Of a DNA stretch of 64,000 nt, positions 1 to 10,032 are shown in pieces; within the stretch, counting starts at the first letter, position 1; the number at the start of each line of letters is the position of its first letter. The notes below the pieces were generated by a model that was not told the DNA's origin, made no database searches, and saw only the letters and a list, made by a program, of their open reading frames with translations. A program made the position numbers and the translations under genes. Origin of the DNA: Ryuthela nishihirai (Eukaryota > Arthropoda > Arachnida > Araneae > Heptathelidae); contig JAWZYU010000005.1 in assembly GCA_038380435.1 (NCBI GenBank), forward strand, positions 37,160,001-37,224,000. The letters run 5' to 3'.

Positions 1-1070
1 CGACGTGCTTTAATAAAAATCATTCAGATTTTATCAACTGGAATCTTGTAAGTATTTATCAAGCTTTTTCCAAATTTTGGTATTAATTTTTGATTATTTC
101 AAGCCATAGAACGGAAAAATATTTAAAACAAACACCGAGTTATGATTAATTATATTTATTATTATATTTATTTTAAATAAAATGCATTTAACGAAACTTC
201 AATTTTCCTCTTTTTAGGTAACCATCAAAAATTCTTTTTAGGTGTGCCGCGGAAAAAAAATTAGATTCAGTGTGCCGCAGAGTAAAAAAGTTTGCGAGAC
301 ACTGCTGTAGGAGGATGACACAACCACAGGAGATGTCAAAATGATGGAATCAGAGGAAAAGAGGGGAGGGGTTCTTTTTTAATAAAGGGGACTTTCGATA
401 ATGGGTTATTAATGAGGTGGGTGACAGTTTTGATAGGGGAGGTTTAATAAAGGGGGGTGGAACTTCTGTTAGGCATTTAATTAATACGTCAGGAACCAAG
501 ATGGTGGAGTCTGGACTTAGTAATTTCGGATGAGGTTAGAAACCATGATGGTGGACTAACGGCAAAATCGCGGGAGTTTGTGGTGACGTCAAGTTTCTAA
601 ATGGTGGACTCGAAAAAATTTCGGGGTTTGTGGAAACCAAGATGGACGTCGGTGGAAATTACGAGTGGATTATCTGCAATTTAACTGAAAAATATAATTT
701 CAGATTATTACATCACTGGAGGGAGGTATTTTATTCACCATTGTCCGACTTCAGTCTTAAAAACAGTGAGAATTCTGACCAATGTGCTTGATAATGACCC
801 ACCACCAGCTTGAAACACATGGGTGGTGGGTCCCATAGGATTAACATTGACCCGCCACTGAGTTAAAACTCTCCTTTTCCTCCTACTCACATACAATGTT
901 TTTATGAAGCTCTTGTTCCAACTGACAAGATCTTGCTGACACCACTTCATATTAAATTGGGCCTTTGAAGCGGTTGGTCAAATCTTTGAATCACACATCA
1001 GATGCGTTGCAGCATACACATTCTACCTTTCCTCACCTGTCTAAAGCAAAAGTTAAGGATAGCATATTTA
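1..1070. other. Non-coding stretch with a degenerate short repeat
   Basis: No gene seen. Between about 360 and 690 there is a loose repetition of words such as TTTAATAAAGGGG (near 380 and 447) and AACCAAGATGGTGGA-like units (near 497, 541, 596 and 637), so this part looks like a decayed minisatellite. Two GTGTGCCGC words lie about 30 bp apart at 242-285. The short frame at 735-950 on the minus strand has no recognisable protein character. Confidence 0.5.
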
Positions 1071-1252
1071 AATTAAAAAAATATTACCCCTTAAGCAGCT
1101 GTTTGCCACAGTTTAATGCGCCATAGAAAAGATCTGTGAGGAAAGCGAGACCTCAGAAGAAAGACAACACAAACAGTCATGCCTTACCCTGAGCTCGAAC
1201 ACAGGTCCCTTGGATCAGTAGCCAAGAGGCTATTTATCCAAGGGACCTGTGT
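1071..1252 (-). mobile_element. SINE-L copy, minus strand, head replaced by a hairpin
   Basis: Read on the minus strand, the body matches the other SINE-L copies in order: GGCTACTGATC, GGACCTG, a T-box-like GTTCGAGC, AAGGCATG, a TGT-rich segment, CTGAGGTC, a TATGGCGCATTAAACTG block, CAGCTGCTTAAGGGG and a final T-rich tail. The copy is clearly diverged. Its tRNA-head side ends at about 1235 and is followed by a 17-bp inverted repeat of its own sequence (1199-1215 against 1236-1252, around ACACAGGTCCC), so the head was lost or folded back. Confidence 0.75.
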
Positions 1253-2564
1253 CACCCCACGGTCACCGGGATGACATATTTACTCGATCACAAATACGAT
1301 GGATGCTACGGATTCAAGAAATGGAAGACAAAATGACTGCTTACTGAAAGGAATGCATGGCAGGCATTTTGACAAATAGTGCATCGTTTTTCGGCAACAT
1401 TAAGAGTGAGACTTACAAAGAAATTATGGAAAATTTGATTGAGTTGTATCGTCAACTGGTTTGTAACATGTCTGTGAACAGCAAGAAGTCCACGTCTGGA
1501 CCTCTTCAGACCCAATTTGAGTGACTTAAGTGAAGAACACGGTGAACCACGGAGAAGAGATACCAATGACGATGAGATATGGCAATGATGGGGAACTACA
1601 TTTGGACCTTCGACAGGATGATTCCAGTCATAAATGGTCAAAATTTGAATTAAAATTTCAGATGTTCACTTTTGAAACAGGCTTTAAAGCTGAGTTCTTT
1701 TGTAACCATTGCCTAGCATGTATATTTCTTCATTTCCAATATGATCATGCAATATTTTTGGCAATTACATGTACCTTTATTATGACATGTTGCATATATT
1801 AATATAATGTTCTGTTATAAATATTAATGCCATTATTTCTGTACGATTAGTTGATGTCATGTACAAACCATTGATATATTTGTAATCAGCACGATTAATA
1901 TGATAAATAAACAGTAAAGAAAAAGCTGAACACAAACTATATTAAGGTTGTTGCCTAGTGTTATTTTAATATTAGAGATATATAAAAGATTTTTATGAAA
2001 CAAGATAATTTATTGTTAATAATTCCAGCTTCCATAAATCTTCAATACTGAACGAATATTGTTGAAAATTCGAGATGTAAATAGATTTGATTATGACCTT
2101 TAATTTATCTTCAATAACATTTGCTAAATATATTTGACAATAGAATTAAAATGGCAAGAGACGACTTTGTTTTAACAAAAGGAATGTAAAAATTGTAAAC
2201 AAACGAACAAGTGGAAAATAAAAGATATGAATGTGCAATTTTTCTTATTTTTTCTCCTCTGGCGTCTCCTGGAAATTCAATTGAAAAGCATGTTGATAGC
2301 AATTGAGAAATGCAGCATTACACTTCTTCGTTGATTTATTTGCTTGCTCATAAACTTTGTAAGTTTCCGTTCAACTGTCTCTTAGTATGGCAGCATTTTA
2401 AACGATGTTTTTGAAATTGCACAAAAATAATATAGTCCAGTTTGGTTATTACTAGTCCAGTTTGGTTATAACGTCTGTTAGCAGTAGCAGAAATCCTAAT
2501 TTTCAAAAATATAGCAGTTTTTATTATAAATACATTTCTAAAAATTCAACTGGTAGTTATTTAG
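1253..2564. other. AT-rich stretch without recognised features
   Basis: Nothing recognisable was found on either strand. Small frames at 1306-1641 (minus), 1530-1802 (plus) and 2111-2302 (minus) show no motif and overlap each other. A short direct repeat of TAGTCCAGTTTGGTTAT occurs at about 2434 and 2454. Confidence 0.5.
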
Positions 2565-2894
2565 TTAAAAGTTTCTGAAAAAATTTCATCGCCGATACGG
2601 CGGGTATTGGACTCCGGACTCGCAACTCTCCAGATTACATTTATACGCTTGAGCGTTATCGTCCTTTTCATTAACATCTAAAAATCAATAGCAACGATTG
2701 GAAAAAGTTGCATCTCCTTGAGTATAGATGGCGCTGTGTCAGCCACGTCTCAGTGAAGATTTAAAAGGTCTTATTCTGATAAGTTTCCTTCCCCGATGCG
2801 TAGTGTAATGGTAGCGCGCTCTGGCATAAATCTGGAGAGTTGCGGGTTCGATTCCCCGCCGTGCTGACAATGAATTTTTTTCAGAAACTTTTAA
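2565..2894. mobile_element. Foldback element with tRNA-like sequence in both ends
   Basis: The element opens with TTAAAAGTTTCTGA and closes with its exact reverse complement. The homology continues inward for roughly 70-90 bp with gaps and substitutions. Both arms carry the same tRNA-like piece: on the right, GTAGTGTAATGGTAGCGCG (A-box-like), AATCTGGAGAGTTGC and GGGTTCGATTCC (B-box-like); on the left, a more decayed inverted version at 2598-2670. The cloverleaf is imperfect: the anticodon stem has wobbles and the T stem is out of register, so this is not a working tRNA gene. The middle (about 2670-2790) is unique sequence. It could be a non-autonomous foldback transposon, or two tRNA-derived SINE fragments in opposite orientation. 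Confidence 0.6.
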
Positions 2895-3783
2895 TTAATG
2901 TTTGAAGTCTATCTCTACAGGTAATCTGTGTATTTACTATGGTAGTTATTTAATTTTAAAAATTTGGCAATTAATTTTATAATATTCTCGAATATTTTAA
3001 TAAAATCCAATGAATAAATTATTTAAGTAATTTAAAATAAATGGCTTTAACTTAAATTTTAAACCAACTGAATTAATTTCATATTTATACATAATTAATT
3101 TCCTTTCTTTCCTCCCTCATTTGTTCAAGGTCCATGCGTAGTGTATCAAAGTGACTCGGTAATGAACAGATTGAATGTCCTTTGCATCGTTTTTTAATAA
3201 TTGTTCACTGGATACTCTGGACTTTTGATTTCTTGCAACTCGGTCACTTAAACCATTATGAAAGGGAAAAATGTTACTCAGGTTTAAACAACTTAATTCA
3301 ACTCTCATTTTCTACTCTTTTCAAAAAAAAAAAACCTGTGATATTTCCACTTTCTCGTCTGTCTGTTCTGTCCATTTTGTCTTCTGTCTGCACACCTTCA
3401 ACTTCTTGCGTTTCTAGAAATAAATTAAAACTTTTTTTGGGATTGGATAGATACTGAAGAAATGTTACTTTTCACACATTTCGGATCTCTAAAAGAGGAA
3501 AAAGTTGAAATTTTCAAAATTTTACACGAAAATTTCCAACGATCTATTTGGGCCAAAAATTTGAAATTTTGGTGGTAGAATGTGAACGTCATGAGCTTTG
3601 CATTGACAACAATGATTTGTTACTTTACCCCTAAGGAGGTAATACAATGCAGTTTTTTAAGAGAAAATTGGAAACTTGTTTTGAGTTGGATAGGTGCTAA
3701 CAAAATATTTTGTTTCGCATAATTTAAATTTTCAGATAACTCTCAGGATGATTCTGACCTGGCCACTTAACCCACCGTTCGAG
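2895..3783. other. AT-rich stretch without recognised features
   Basis: No gene or repeat recognised. Two overlapping small frames (3117-3308 minus, 3182-3457 plus) are low-complexity and lack motifs. Confidence 0.45.
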
Positions 3784-4266
3784 TACAGTCGCTCAAAAAA
3801 GTATCCGAACACTATGGTTGATTACAGAATTCAGAAAAAATATCTGGCAACGATTTTTTTAGAAATGAGTGATCTGGCAACCTTCGTGTCACGTGATTAC
3901 AGAATTCAGGAAAAATATCTGGAGCATGTAAAGCAACTGTACACGCTCCAGTTACCGTTCACAGCAAACTGGAGCGTGTGCAGTTACTGCACACGCTCCA
4001 GTTTGCTCCACACGCTCAATATTTCCGTGAGTGAGCCCACACGATCTAATATCAAAATAATATGACCACCTACAGTCGCTCAAAAAAGTATCCGAACACT
4101 ATGGTTGATTACAGATTTTTTTAGAAATTAGTGATCTGGCAACTTTCGTGTCACGTGACACGAAGGTTGCCAGATCACTAATTTCTAAAAAAAAAATCGT
4201 TGCCAGATATTTTTTCTGAATTCTGTAATCAACCATAGTGTTCGGATACTTTTTTGAGCGAATGTA
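3784..4266 (+). mobile_element. Composite Tc1/mariner-like MITE, copy A
   Basis: The left end is TACAGTCGCTCAAAAAAGTA, which resembles the CAGT-starting inverted ends of Tc1/mariner elements, and a TA lies at each border. The element has two parts. At 3784-4070 are one half-arm, a block of short palindromes built on GAGCGTGT and ACACGCTC, and a linker ending TATGACCACC. At 4071-4266 is a complete palindromic MITE with the same terminal sequence on both sides, centred on GTCACGTGAC. There is no transposase, so mobilisation would have to come from elsewhere. The left half of the inner palindrome has lost about 30 bp next to ATTACAGA. Confidence 0.85.
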
Positions 4267-5247
4267 CATAAAACTGTCGCACAAAGATAAGCAACTTAAC
4301 ATTTCATTTCGCAACGGCTTTCCTACTGTAAATTTGTGGTCTTAATCAGTTGTCCGCGTTTCTTTTGATCTGGTGACAATATATGGGAACAAAGGTGCAG
4401 TGAAGACCTGGCCATCCCACGGCTCATTACAAAAGAACTTGAAGTTCATGAAAATAACCATTTTACAAAATTCGGATATTTTTTTCCAATTTTTTTCATA
4501 AGATATTTTTAGACACATAATAAAACGATTTTAGAAATTAATATTACTCATTAAATTGTAGATTTCTGTTTTTTAATCAAGATATTTTCATATATATTTT
4601 TCCCCATTCATTATTCATTAGAAATGTATGTTTTTAAGTAGAGGATTTATCCTGAGGCTCTTTATATTTAAGAATGTCGGCTATTTAAGAATTTATTTTC
4701 TTAGTAGGTCTTCGCTAAATTTCAGTTGGCTAAATTGGGGAATAACACATTGTACTAATAAGGGTAGTCCTAGTCCGTTCACATCAACATATCCGACTCA
4801 AATGTATTCAGTTTGAACACATATTATCCGTATGTGGTTTTCGAATGTTTGAGTTCAACGCCTACTTTTTATCTCGATTTTAAAGGAAATACCCGAATAA
4901 AAATTTTCTCTTTGTCGTCTTTCAGTTCGTCTATATATATTAAACTTCTTTCGTTTTTAGAGAAAAATTCAAATTTCTTTTTGGGTTGGAAAAGCATTGA
5001 TGAAATATTTAGATTCCCATTTATCGAATCTCTCAATGATGTCAATTGCATCTTCTAAAGTGTAAGAATTTAGAAAATGTCAAAATTTTAAGCGAATATT
5101 GTAAACGATCTATTTATCTAGAAGTTTCAAATTTCTAGCATAAAATGACAATATGAAGGTCATGAGGATGAAGACTTTGGTAGAAGTTTTTTTTTCTCCT
5201 TATCCCAATTGCTTAACGCCATAAAACTCCAAACAGACAGCATTTGG
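4267..5247. other. AT-rich stretch without recognised features
   Basis: No recognisable gene or repeat. The frames at 4628-4816 and 4813-5058 are rich in Phe, Ser and Leu codons, as expected from AT-rich DNA, and carry no motif. Confidence 0.45.
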
Positions 5248-5690
5248 TACAGTCGCTCAAAAAAGTATCCGAACACTATGGTTGATTACAGAATTCAAAA
5301 ACAATATCTGGCAACGATTTTTTTTAGAAATTAGTGATCTGGCAACCTTCGTGTCACGTGACAAGGTTGCCAGATCACTAATTTCTAAAAAAAATCGTTG
5401 CCAGATATTTTTTCTGAATTCTGTAATCAACCATAGTGTTCGGATACTTTTTTGAGCGACTGTAGGTGGTCATATTATTTTGATACTAGATCGTGTGGGC
5501 TCACTCACGGAAATATTGAGCGTGTGCAGTTACCGTTCACAGCAAACTGGAGGGTGTGCAGTAACTGCACACGCTCCAGTTTGTTGTGAACGGTAACTGG
5601 AGCGTGTACAGTTGCTGTACACGCTCCGGATATTTTTTCTGAATACTGTAATCAACCATAGTGTTCGGATACTTTTTTGAGCGACTGCAC
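5248..5690 (-). mobile_element. Composite Tc1/mariner-like MITE, copy B (reversed)
   Basis: This has the same architecture as the element at 3784-4266 but in the opposite orientation. The full palindromic MITE (5248-5464) comes first, then the linker (GGTGGTCATATTATTTTGAT), then the GAGCGTGT palindrome block, then the outer half-arm ending at GAGCGACTGCA. The outer TA is lost at the right border. The inner palindrome is almost complete, with arms meeting near the CACGTGAC centre at about 5355. Confidence 0.85.
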
Positions 5691-6004
5691 TGCACGCATG
5701 GGCATAGCGAAGGAATCATGTTTGGCGGAGGAGGACAAAACGAAAATTTCCAACTCGGATATCATATTTTGTCAGTTGAGAAAATAAGTACTTTACATAA
5801 ATTTATACATATCTCTCTGTCAGAGAATTTCGCTCCGTGGGGATGGTGTGGGAAGAAGCTTCCCAAGCCCCTAGATTTTGCAACCTCGCCATGATTTCAC
5901 TAAAAGAAGCCCTATTGTTACTCCTCACCTAGATTTCACTAACTCATTTCGATTTTCAATATTTTCCTATTTTCCGATTGCCAATTTTCCTATTGCTTTT
6001 TTTT
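5691..6004. other. Short spacer with AT-rich rhythmic sequence
   Basis: From about 5870 the sequence repeats words such as AGATTTTGCAACCTCGCC and AGATTTCACTAACTCA, like the minisatellite at 9040-9425. The last 12 bases before the SINE insertion point (5989-6000) are its left target-site duplication. Confidence 0.4.
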
Positions 6005-6380
6005 GGGGCGGGGTAGCTCAGTCGGTAGCGCGCCAGGCTCGTAATCTGTAGTTCCCAGGTTCGAGTCCCAGCTGGGTCAGCGTTGAGATTTATCTCCGCA
6101 AAATTCCCTGCCCACGGTCAGTAGGGGACACCGATGGGCTTGGAAAGGCCGCCGTCCGTCGGATGGGACGTTAAGCCGTGGCCCCGTGTGTGGGAGAGCC
6201 ATAACCTGTGAACGTTAAAAACACTCTGGATGTTCTTGACGGGAGGCTACCATCTGTCTCCCAACACCTGTTCCAGTGGGTCCCCTCCCCCAACCTTCTC
6301 TGAGCCTTCGGGGTCCATGTAACATGGTCATTTAGCCCATGGTGTGCAAAAAAGTTCCGCTCAGAGGTAAAACAACCCAA
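6005..6380 (+). mobile_element. SINE-M copy 1, full length with target-site duplication
   Basis: A near-complete tRNA-derived SINE. The pol III A box (TAGCTCAGTCGGTAGCGCG) and B box (GGTTCGAGTCCC) lie in the first 70 bp. The head resembles elongator tRNA-Met, but its anticodon-loop position reads CTCGTAA instead of CTCATAA. The body has GAGATTTATCTCCGCAAAAT, GGGGACACCGATGGGCTTGG, GGGACGTTAAGCCGTGG and a 3' part ending in GTAAAACAACCCAA. The 12-bp duplication CCTATTGCTTTT occurs at 5989-6000 and 6381-6392, which is direct evidence of retroposition. The element is non-coding and would depend on a LINE for movement. Confidence 0.95.
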
Positions 6381-6471
6381 CCTATTGCTTTTGGCTGTGA
6401 CATTTGTCGGTTGCTCAGTTTGTCGATTTCTGAATTTTACAAAAAGTTGTTCAACCATACCTTTCGAACGA

Positions 6472-6869
6472 TGCACAAACTTAATGATTTATGTGCCAAA
6501 TGAAAGCTTTTGAATCGGGGACTGTCATAGGCTATAAAAAAATTGACCCCATGCTTTTTTCGCCCCTAAGAAAGGGGAAATATAATAACTGCTATTAAAC
6601 TACATCTCCAAAACGCGAATGCCGACATTAATATTCGACACATCAAATGAATGCTTCTGATGCGGGGAATGTTATAAGTTGCGAAAAAATTGATCCCTCC
6701 ATGCTTTCTTTCCCACCTAAAAAAGGGGGGGGGGATGAAAATGGTTATTCCCCTTATCTCATGATTATGAGTGCGGATGGTAACAAGCTATGTGTCAAAT
6801 GAAAGCTTTGACGGGGGGGGGGGGCTTAGGCTATAGAAAATTGATCCTCCCCATGCTTTCTTCAGCAGT
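6472..6869. repeat. Degenerate ~150-bp tandem repeat
   Basis: Three decayed units share an order of words: GTGTCAAATGAAAGCTTT, then a G-rich run and TAGGCTATA, AAAATTGA-CCC, CCATGCTTTCTT, and a run of CCTAA-AAGGGG. Units start at roughly 6490, 6640 and 6790. Related sequence (AAGTGAAAGCTTGTATAATG) appears again at about 7700, beyond the LINE fragment, which suggests that the LINE inserted into this array. Confidence 0.6.
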
Positions 6870-7637
6870 AAATAATAATATAATAATAATAATTTATTTA
6901 ATACAGTTGTTTGCAATAAAGCCAAGGTAAGGTGATTTTGGATATTAATTTAAACGTTGAAGTGGCTTGATGCCCCAATACATTTGAGAAATTAAAAAGA
7001 AATATTGATGATAGTACAAAACTACAAACATATTTACAGGAATTGCATAATTATTTGACACATGTAAACAAAATAACAAGTTGCACAGACGAAGACAAAC
7101 ATGCAATATGAAATATGATAAAGAAAACATAGCAAACTTAGGGGGAAGAAAAGGAAGGTTCAAGGCAACAGAGAGTAATATTAAATAAATGGAAAAAAAG
7201 GATTGCGGATAATCCAGACAAAGATGGGGAGTGTGAATAGGGATGAGGAGATGTTGTTGGTCAAACGTTTCAATATTCTAATAGGAGTAATATAGTTTTA
7301 GAATTTAAAGAGGTGCTATCGCTCGGTAGAGAGTTCCAAGTTGAGTTTGCTTGAAAGGCGAAAGAAATTTCACCATACTTAGCTTTGAAAATCTTGGAAG
7401 CAGAAAACATTTTATTATCAGAGCGAAAGATGTGGCGATGTCTAATCGAATATAGGGTGTAAGAATCGAATGAAAGGGATGAGACTTGTTATAAATGGTG
7501 TCGTGAATAAGGGTAATAAACCGCAGCTTTCTTCTAGAGTGGGAATTTGGTAGTTAGAACAAATATCAGTAAGTGTTAGAGATTCTCGTTTGTTAAAATA
7601 GATTTTGCTGATGATTTTGAGAGCTCCATTTTAAACT
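6870..7637 (-). mobile_element. Non-LTR retrotransposon 3' end (CR1/L2-like), minus strand
   Basis: On the minus strand the element ends in AATAAATT followed by an (ATT)n tail (6873-6900 on the plus strand), the usual 3' end of CR1/L2-type LINEs. Upstream is a 3' untranslated part and then the end of a reverse-transcriptase-like frame (see 7275-7617). It is 5'-truncated at about 7637. The insertion lies within the ~150-bp repeat array. Confidence 0.7.
7275..7617 (-). pseudogene. Broken C-terminus of a LINE reverse transcriptase
   Basis: Three pieces in different minus-strand frames together resemble the C-terminal tail of CR1/L2-class reverse transcriptases: a segment ending in IPTLEE (matching the usual 'LxxLExRR' region), a segment starting RKLRFITLIHDTIYN, and a segment with ISFAFQANSTWNSLPSD (the common 'SF...WNSLP' motif). 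At least two frameshifts separate them. No polymerase catalytic residues are present, because the truncation removed the palm domain. The family assignment rests on the short motifs only. Confidence 0.6.
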
Positions 7638-8059
7638 TTTCCTGAAAGTCGTTCTACTACATCTTCCGAACGCGAGGGCCTATAGTTACGAGTTAAGTGC
7701 CAAGTGAAAGCTTGTATAATGACGGTTTTAAACTATTTAAGTTTATTTTCCATTTTGGTTATGTTTACACTAGTCCTACCTGGGCTAGTGGTTAGTGTAC
7801 CTGACTACGTATTCTAGCGGGTATGTCCTTAAGTGTTTCTATGTTGTGTTCCTTCGTAAGTGTTTGAATCATATACGAGAAACCAAGCTTACAGGTTATC
7901 TCAGTCTAATTATAAGCTAGTTTTTTTTTTCGAATTTTGTCCCCACTATTCCCCCCTGATAAAAGAGAGGGGGCGGATTTTCACGGGGATCGACTTTAAC
8001 GAGTCGTATTTCAAATTAAAGCTTGTGACGTCTCCAATGTCCTGGGTTACCTCAAACGT
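7638..8059. other. Spacer with repeat remnants and a tRNA-like fragment
   Basis: Near 7665-7735 is a further unit of the ~150-bp repeat (ACATCTTCCGAACGCGAGG, AAGTGAAAGCTTGT), and another decayed one lies near 7965-8035. At 7788-7815 the words GGGCTAGTGGTTAGTG and CCTGACTACG look like a tRNA-derived A-box region, but no B box follows. No gene seen. Confidence 0.4.
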
Positions 8060-8665
8060 GACTCCAAAAGGGGTATAGCATGTAGCATAATTATGATTTT
8101 TCGAAGTACCAGGATAAAAGATCCCATAACCTTCTCCATCTGAGGATATCCAATAAATGTCATGAGTCGCAAAGGGCAACACCAAAATCACCAAAAGGTG
8201 AGCCCCAAGGGGCAGGAAAATAATGATGAATATGGTAGATCAGGGTACTAGACCAAAAAGTGTTCCTGATCGAAAACCAATGGTCTAGCCCTCTTGAATT
8301 TGCTCTTAGGATCATGATCATACTTCAAAATGTTAGTAATGAAATCGCGAGGATTCGTGTCCACAGTTTCTAAGAATTTCTTAGAGATCTGCTTTATATG
8401 GATGTAAATATGTTGGACGCCTAAATCCCCATGTATTTGTCTGTTGGTCACAAACCATGGGGCATTTAGGACCTGTCTCAAGATTTTGTTTTGATAGATC
8501 TGGAGTTTCTTAATATTTGCCTTTGTCGTGTTAGCCCATATGGGGGCTGCATATGTTATAACAGGTCTAAGAACTGTATGGTAAAGTAGTAACGTATGAT
8601 CAATGGAGTGGATAGAATTCCTCCCCATCAATGGGCCAAGTTGGCATCGAATCATCCAAAAGGGA
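8060..8665 (-). mobile_element. Jockey-clade LINE 3' fragment, minus strand
   Basis: This is the 3' end of a Jockey-type non-LTR retrotransposon: the last 135 codons of the reverse-transcriptase frame (8248-8655) followed by a 3' untranslated segment. The 5' border lies near 8665, where similarity to a reverse transcriptase stops. No poly-A tail can be pinned down, so the 3' border at about 8060 is uncertain. Confidence 0.7.
8248..8655 (-). pseudogene. C-terminal fragment of Jockey-type reverse transcriptase
   Basis: The 135-residue frame contains the segment typical of the region after the reverse-transcriptase domain in Jockey elements: LLLYHTVLRPVITYAAPIWA (residues 22-41), then IKKLQIYQNKILRQVLNAPW and IHGDLGVQHI. 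In intact elements this part follows the palm and thumb of the enzyme that copies element RNA into DNA at a nicked chromosomal site. Here the endonuclease and the whole catalytic core, including the YxDD box, are missing, so it cannot work. The reading frame itself has no stop, which suggests a fairly recent insertion. The ATG at 8655 is probably not a biological start, because the frame stays open a little further upstream. Confidence 0.8.
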
Positions 8666-8737
8666 ATAAATGTGCTCGATATCTATGAGTTATATATCAA
8701 AGTTTTTGAAGGTAGGTGTTTTTAGTGACAAAAAGAA

Positions 8738-8973
8738 ATATATAAATTTAAAAAAATACTTATCTTCGGATAGGGCCCTAAAATACAATCAGTCACTGAG
8801 TTCGTATTCACTTTCAAAGGAAGATAGGGCACCGATTTACCTACTCGACAAGATTGCCGGTGCCCTATCTTCCTTTGAAGTGAATACGAACTCAGTGACT
8901 GATTGTACCATCGATATGTTTTAAGTTTATTTTCTACTTTTTAGGGCCCTATCCGAAGATAGGTATTTTTTAA
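8738..8973. repeat. Long hairpin (foldback) sequence
   Basis: The left arm (about 8743-8834) and right arm (8858-8971) are near-perfect reverse complements. The outer part reads TATCTTCGGATAGGGCCCTA and the inner part runs from ATCAGTCACTGAGTTCGTAT to GGAAGATAGGGCACC. The loop is about 23 nt (8835-8857). The right arm contains an extra block of about 30 nt (8909-8937) with no partner on the left. It could be a foldback MITE or a local inverted duplication. No duplicated target site is evident. Confidence 0.85.
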
Positions 8974-9039
8974 TTTGTTTCAATTTATTTATATTTTTTT
9001 TCTCGATTTTGTCCACTCTCCTCATTTTCACGAAATTAA

Positions 9040-9425
9040 TCCCAATTTGCACAACTCACCTACATTTTAGCTAGTGGCTTCGAATTTTACCAACTTCACT
9101 AGATTTTTCCAACTCGCCAAAATTTTACAGTGAAAAATCCTAATTTTTATATCTCACCTGAATTTTACCAAGTCACTTCGAATTTTGCCAACTTACTTAG
9201 ATTTTACTAACTCTCCTTAATTTCACAAAACCAATCCCATTTTCCCAACTCGCCTGTATTTTACCAAGTGGCTTCGAATTTTGCCAACTGCCCTAGATTT
9301 TGCCAACTGCCCTAGATTTTGCCAAGTTGTTTAAATTTTGCTCTCTCCTTAATTTTACAGAAAAAAAACACCACAATTTCATAACTCACCTGGATTTTAC
9401 AAAGTCGCTTTGAATTTTTCCAACT
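9040..9425. repeat. AT-rich minisatellite, ~21-nt rhythm in ~100-130 bp higher units
   Basis: Words of the form ACTCNCCTNNATTTTACCAA, GTGGCTTCGAATTTTGCC and AACTNNCCTAGATTTTGCC alternate. The CTTCGAATTTT-like word recurs at about 9067, 9176, 9266 and 9406. CTAGATTTTGCCAACTGCC is repeated exactly in tandem near 9290-9310. There is no coding potential. Decayed units of the same type lie at 5870-5990. Confidence 0.7.
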
Positions 9426-9456
9426 CCGATTAACTGTGGGGATGCCTCCTCATCCT

Positions 9457-9852
9457 GGGGCGGGGGTGGCTTAATCGGTAGCGCGCCAGGCTCGTAATCT
9501 GTAGTTCCCAGGTTCGAGTCGCAGTTGTGTCAGCGTTGAGATTTATCTCTGCAAAATTCCCCGCCCTGCCCACGGTCCGTAGGGGACACCGATTCGCTTG
9601 GAAAGGCCGCCGTCCGTCGGATGGGACGTTAAGCCGTGGCCCCGCGTGCGGGAGAGACATACCCTGTGCACGTTAAAGAACACGCTGGATGGCCTTGACG
9701 GGAGGCTACCATCTGTCTCCCAACAGCTGTTCCAGTGGGTCCCCTCCCCCAACCTTCTCTGAGTCTTCGGGGTCCATGTGACCTAGCCATTTAGCCCATG
9801 GTGTGCAAAAAAGTGCCGCTCAGAGGTAAACAACCCAACCGCTCAGAGGTAA
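9457..9852 (+). mobile_element. SINE-M copy 2 with target-site duplication
   Basis: Full-length copy with A box (TGGCTTAATCGGTAGCGCG) and B box (GGTTCGAGTCGC). The flanks CCTCCTCATCC at 9445-9455 and again at about 9853-9863 are the target-site duplication. The 3' end is unusual: GCTCAGAGGTAA appears twice (about 9829 and 9841) around AACAACCCAACC, as if the tail was extended by a template slip during insertion. Confidence 0.93.
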
Positions 9853-10032
9853 CCTCCTCATCCCCCATAGCCCCTGTCTGCGCCCTTACCCCAAGGGATG
9901 CGAAACGCAACTTTTTTTTTCCAGAGATTAATTAAGAAATACTTTTTGTGTTTTACAGTTACTAATAAAATATTGCTATAAGCGTTTTCCCAATCATTCA
10001 TTAGTCCTAATTTTCGCTGTTAGGGAGAGTGT

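Noticed and set aside
2803..2870. Functional tRNA gene
   Set aside because: A- and B-box-like words are present, but the anticodon and T stems do not pair properly and a decayed inverted copy lies nearby, so it is part of a foldback or SINE-type element.
3694..4065. 123-codon frame across the composite MITE
   Set aside because: It is made of MITE arm and palindrome sequence. The same peptide words (SKKYPNTMVDYRIQKKYLAT) recur on both strands at every MITE copy because the element is palindromic.
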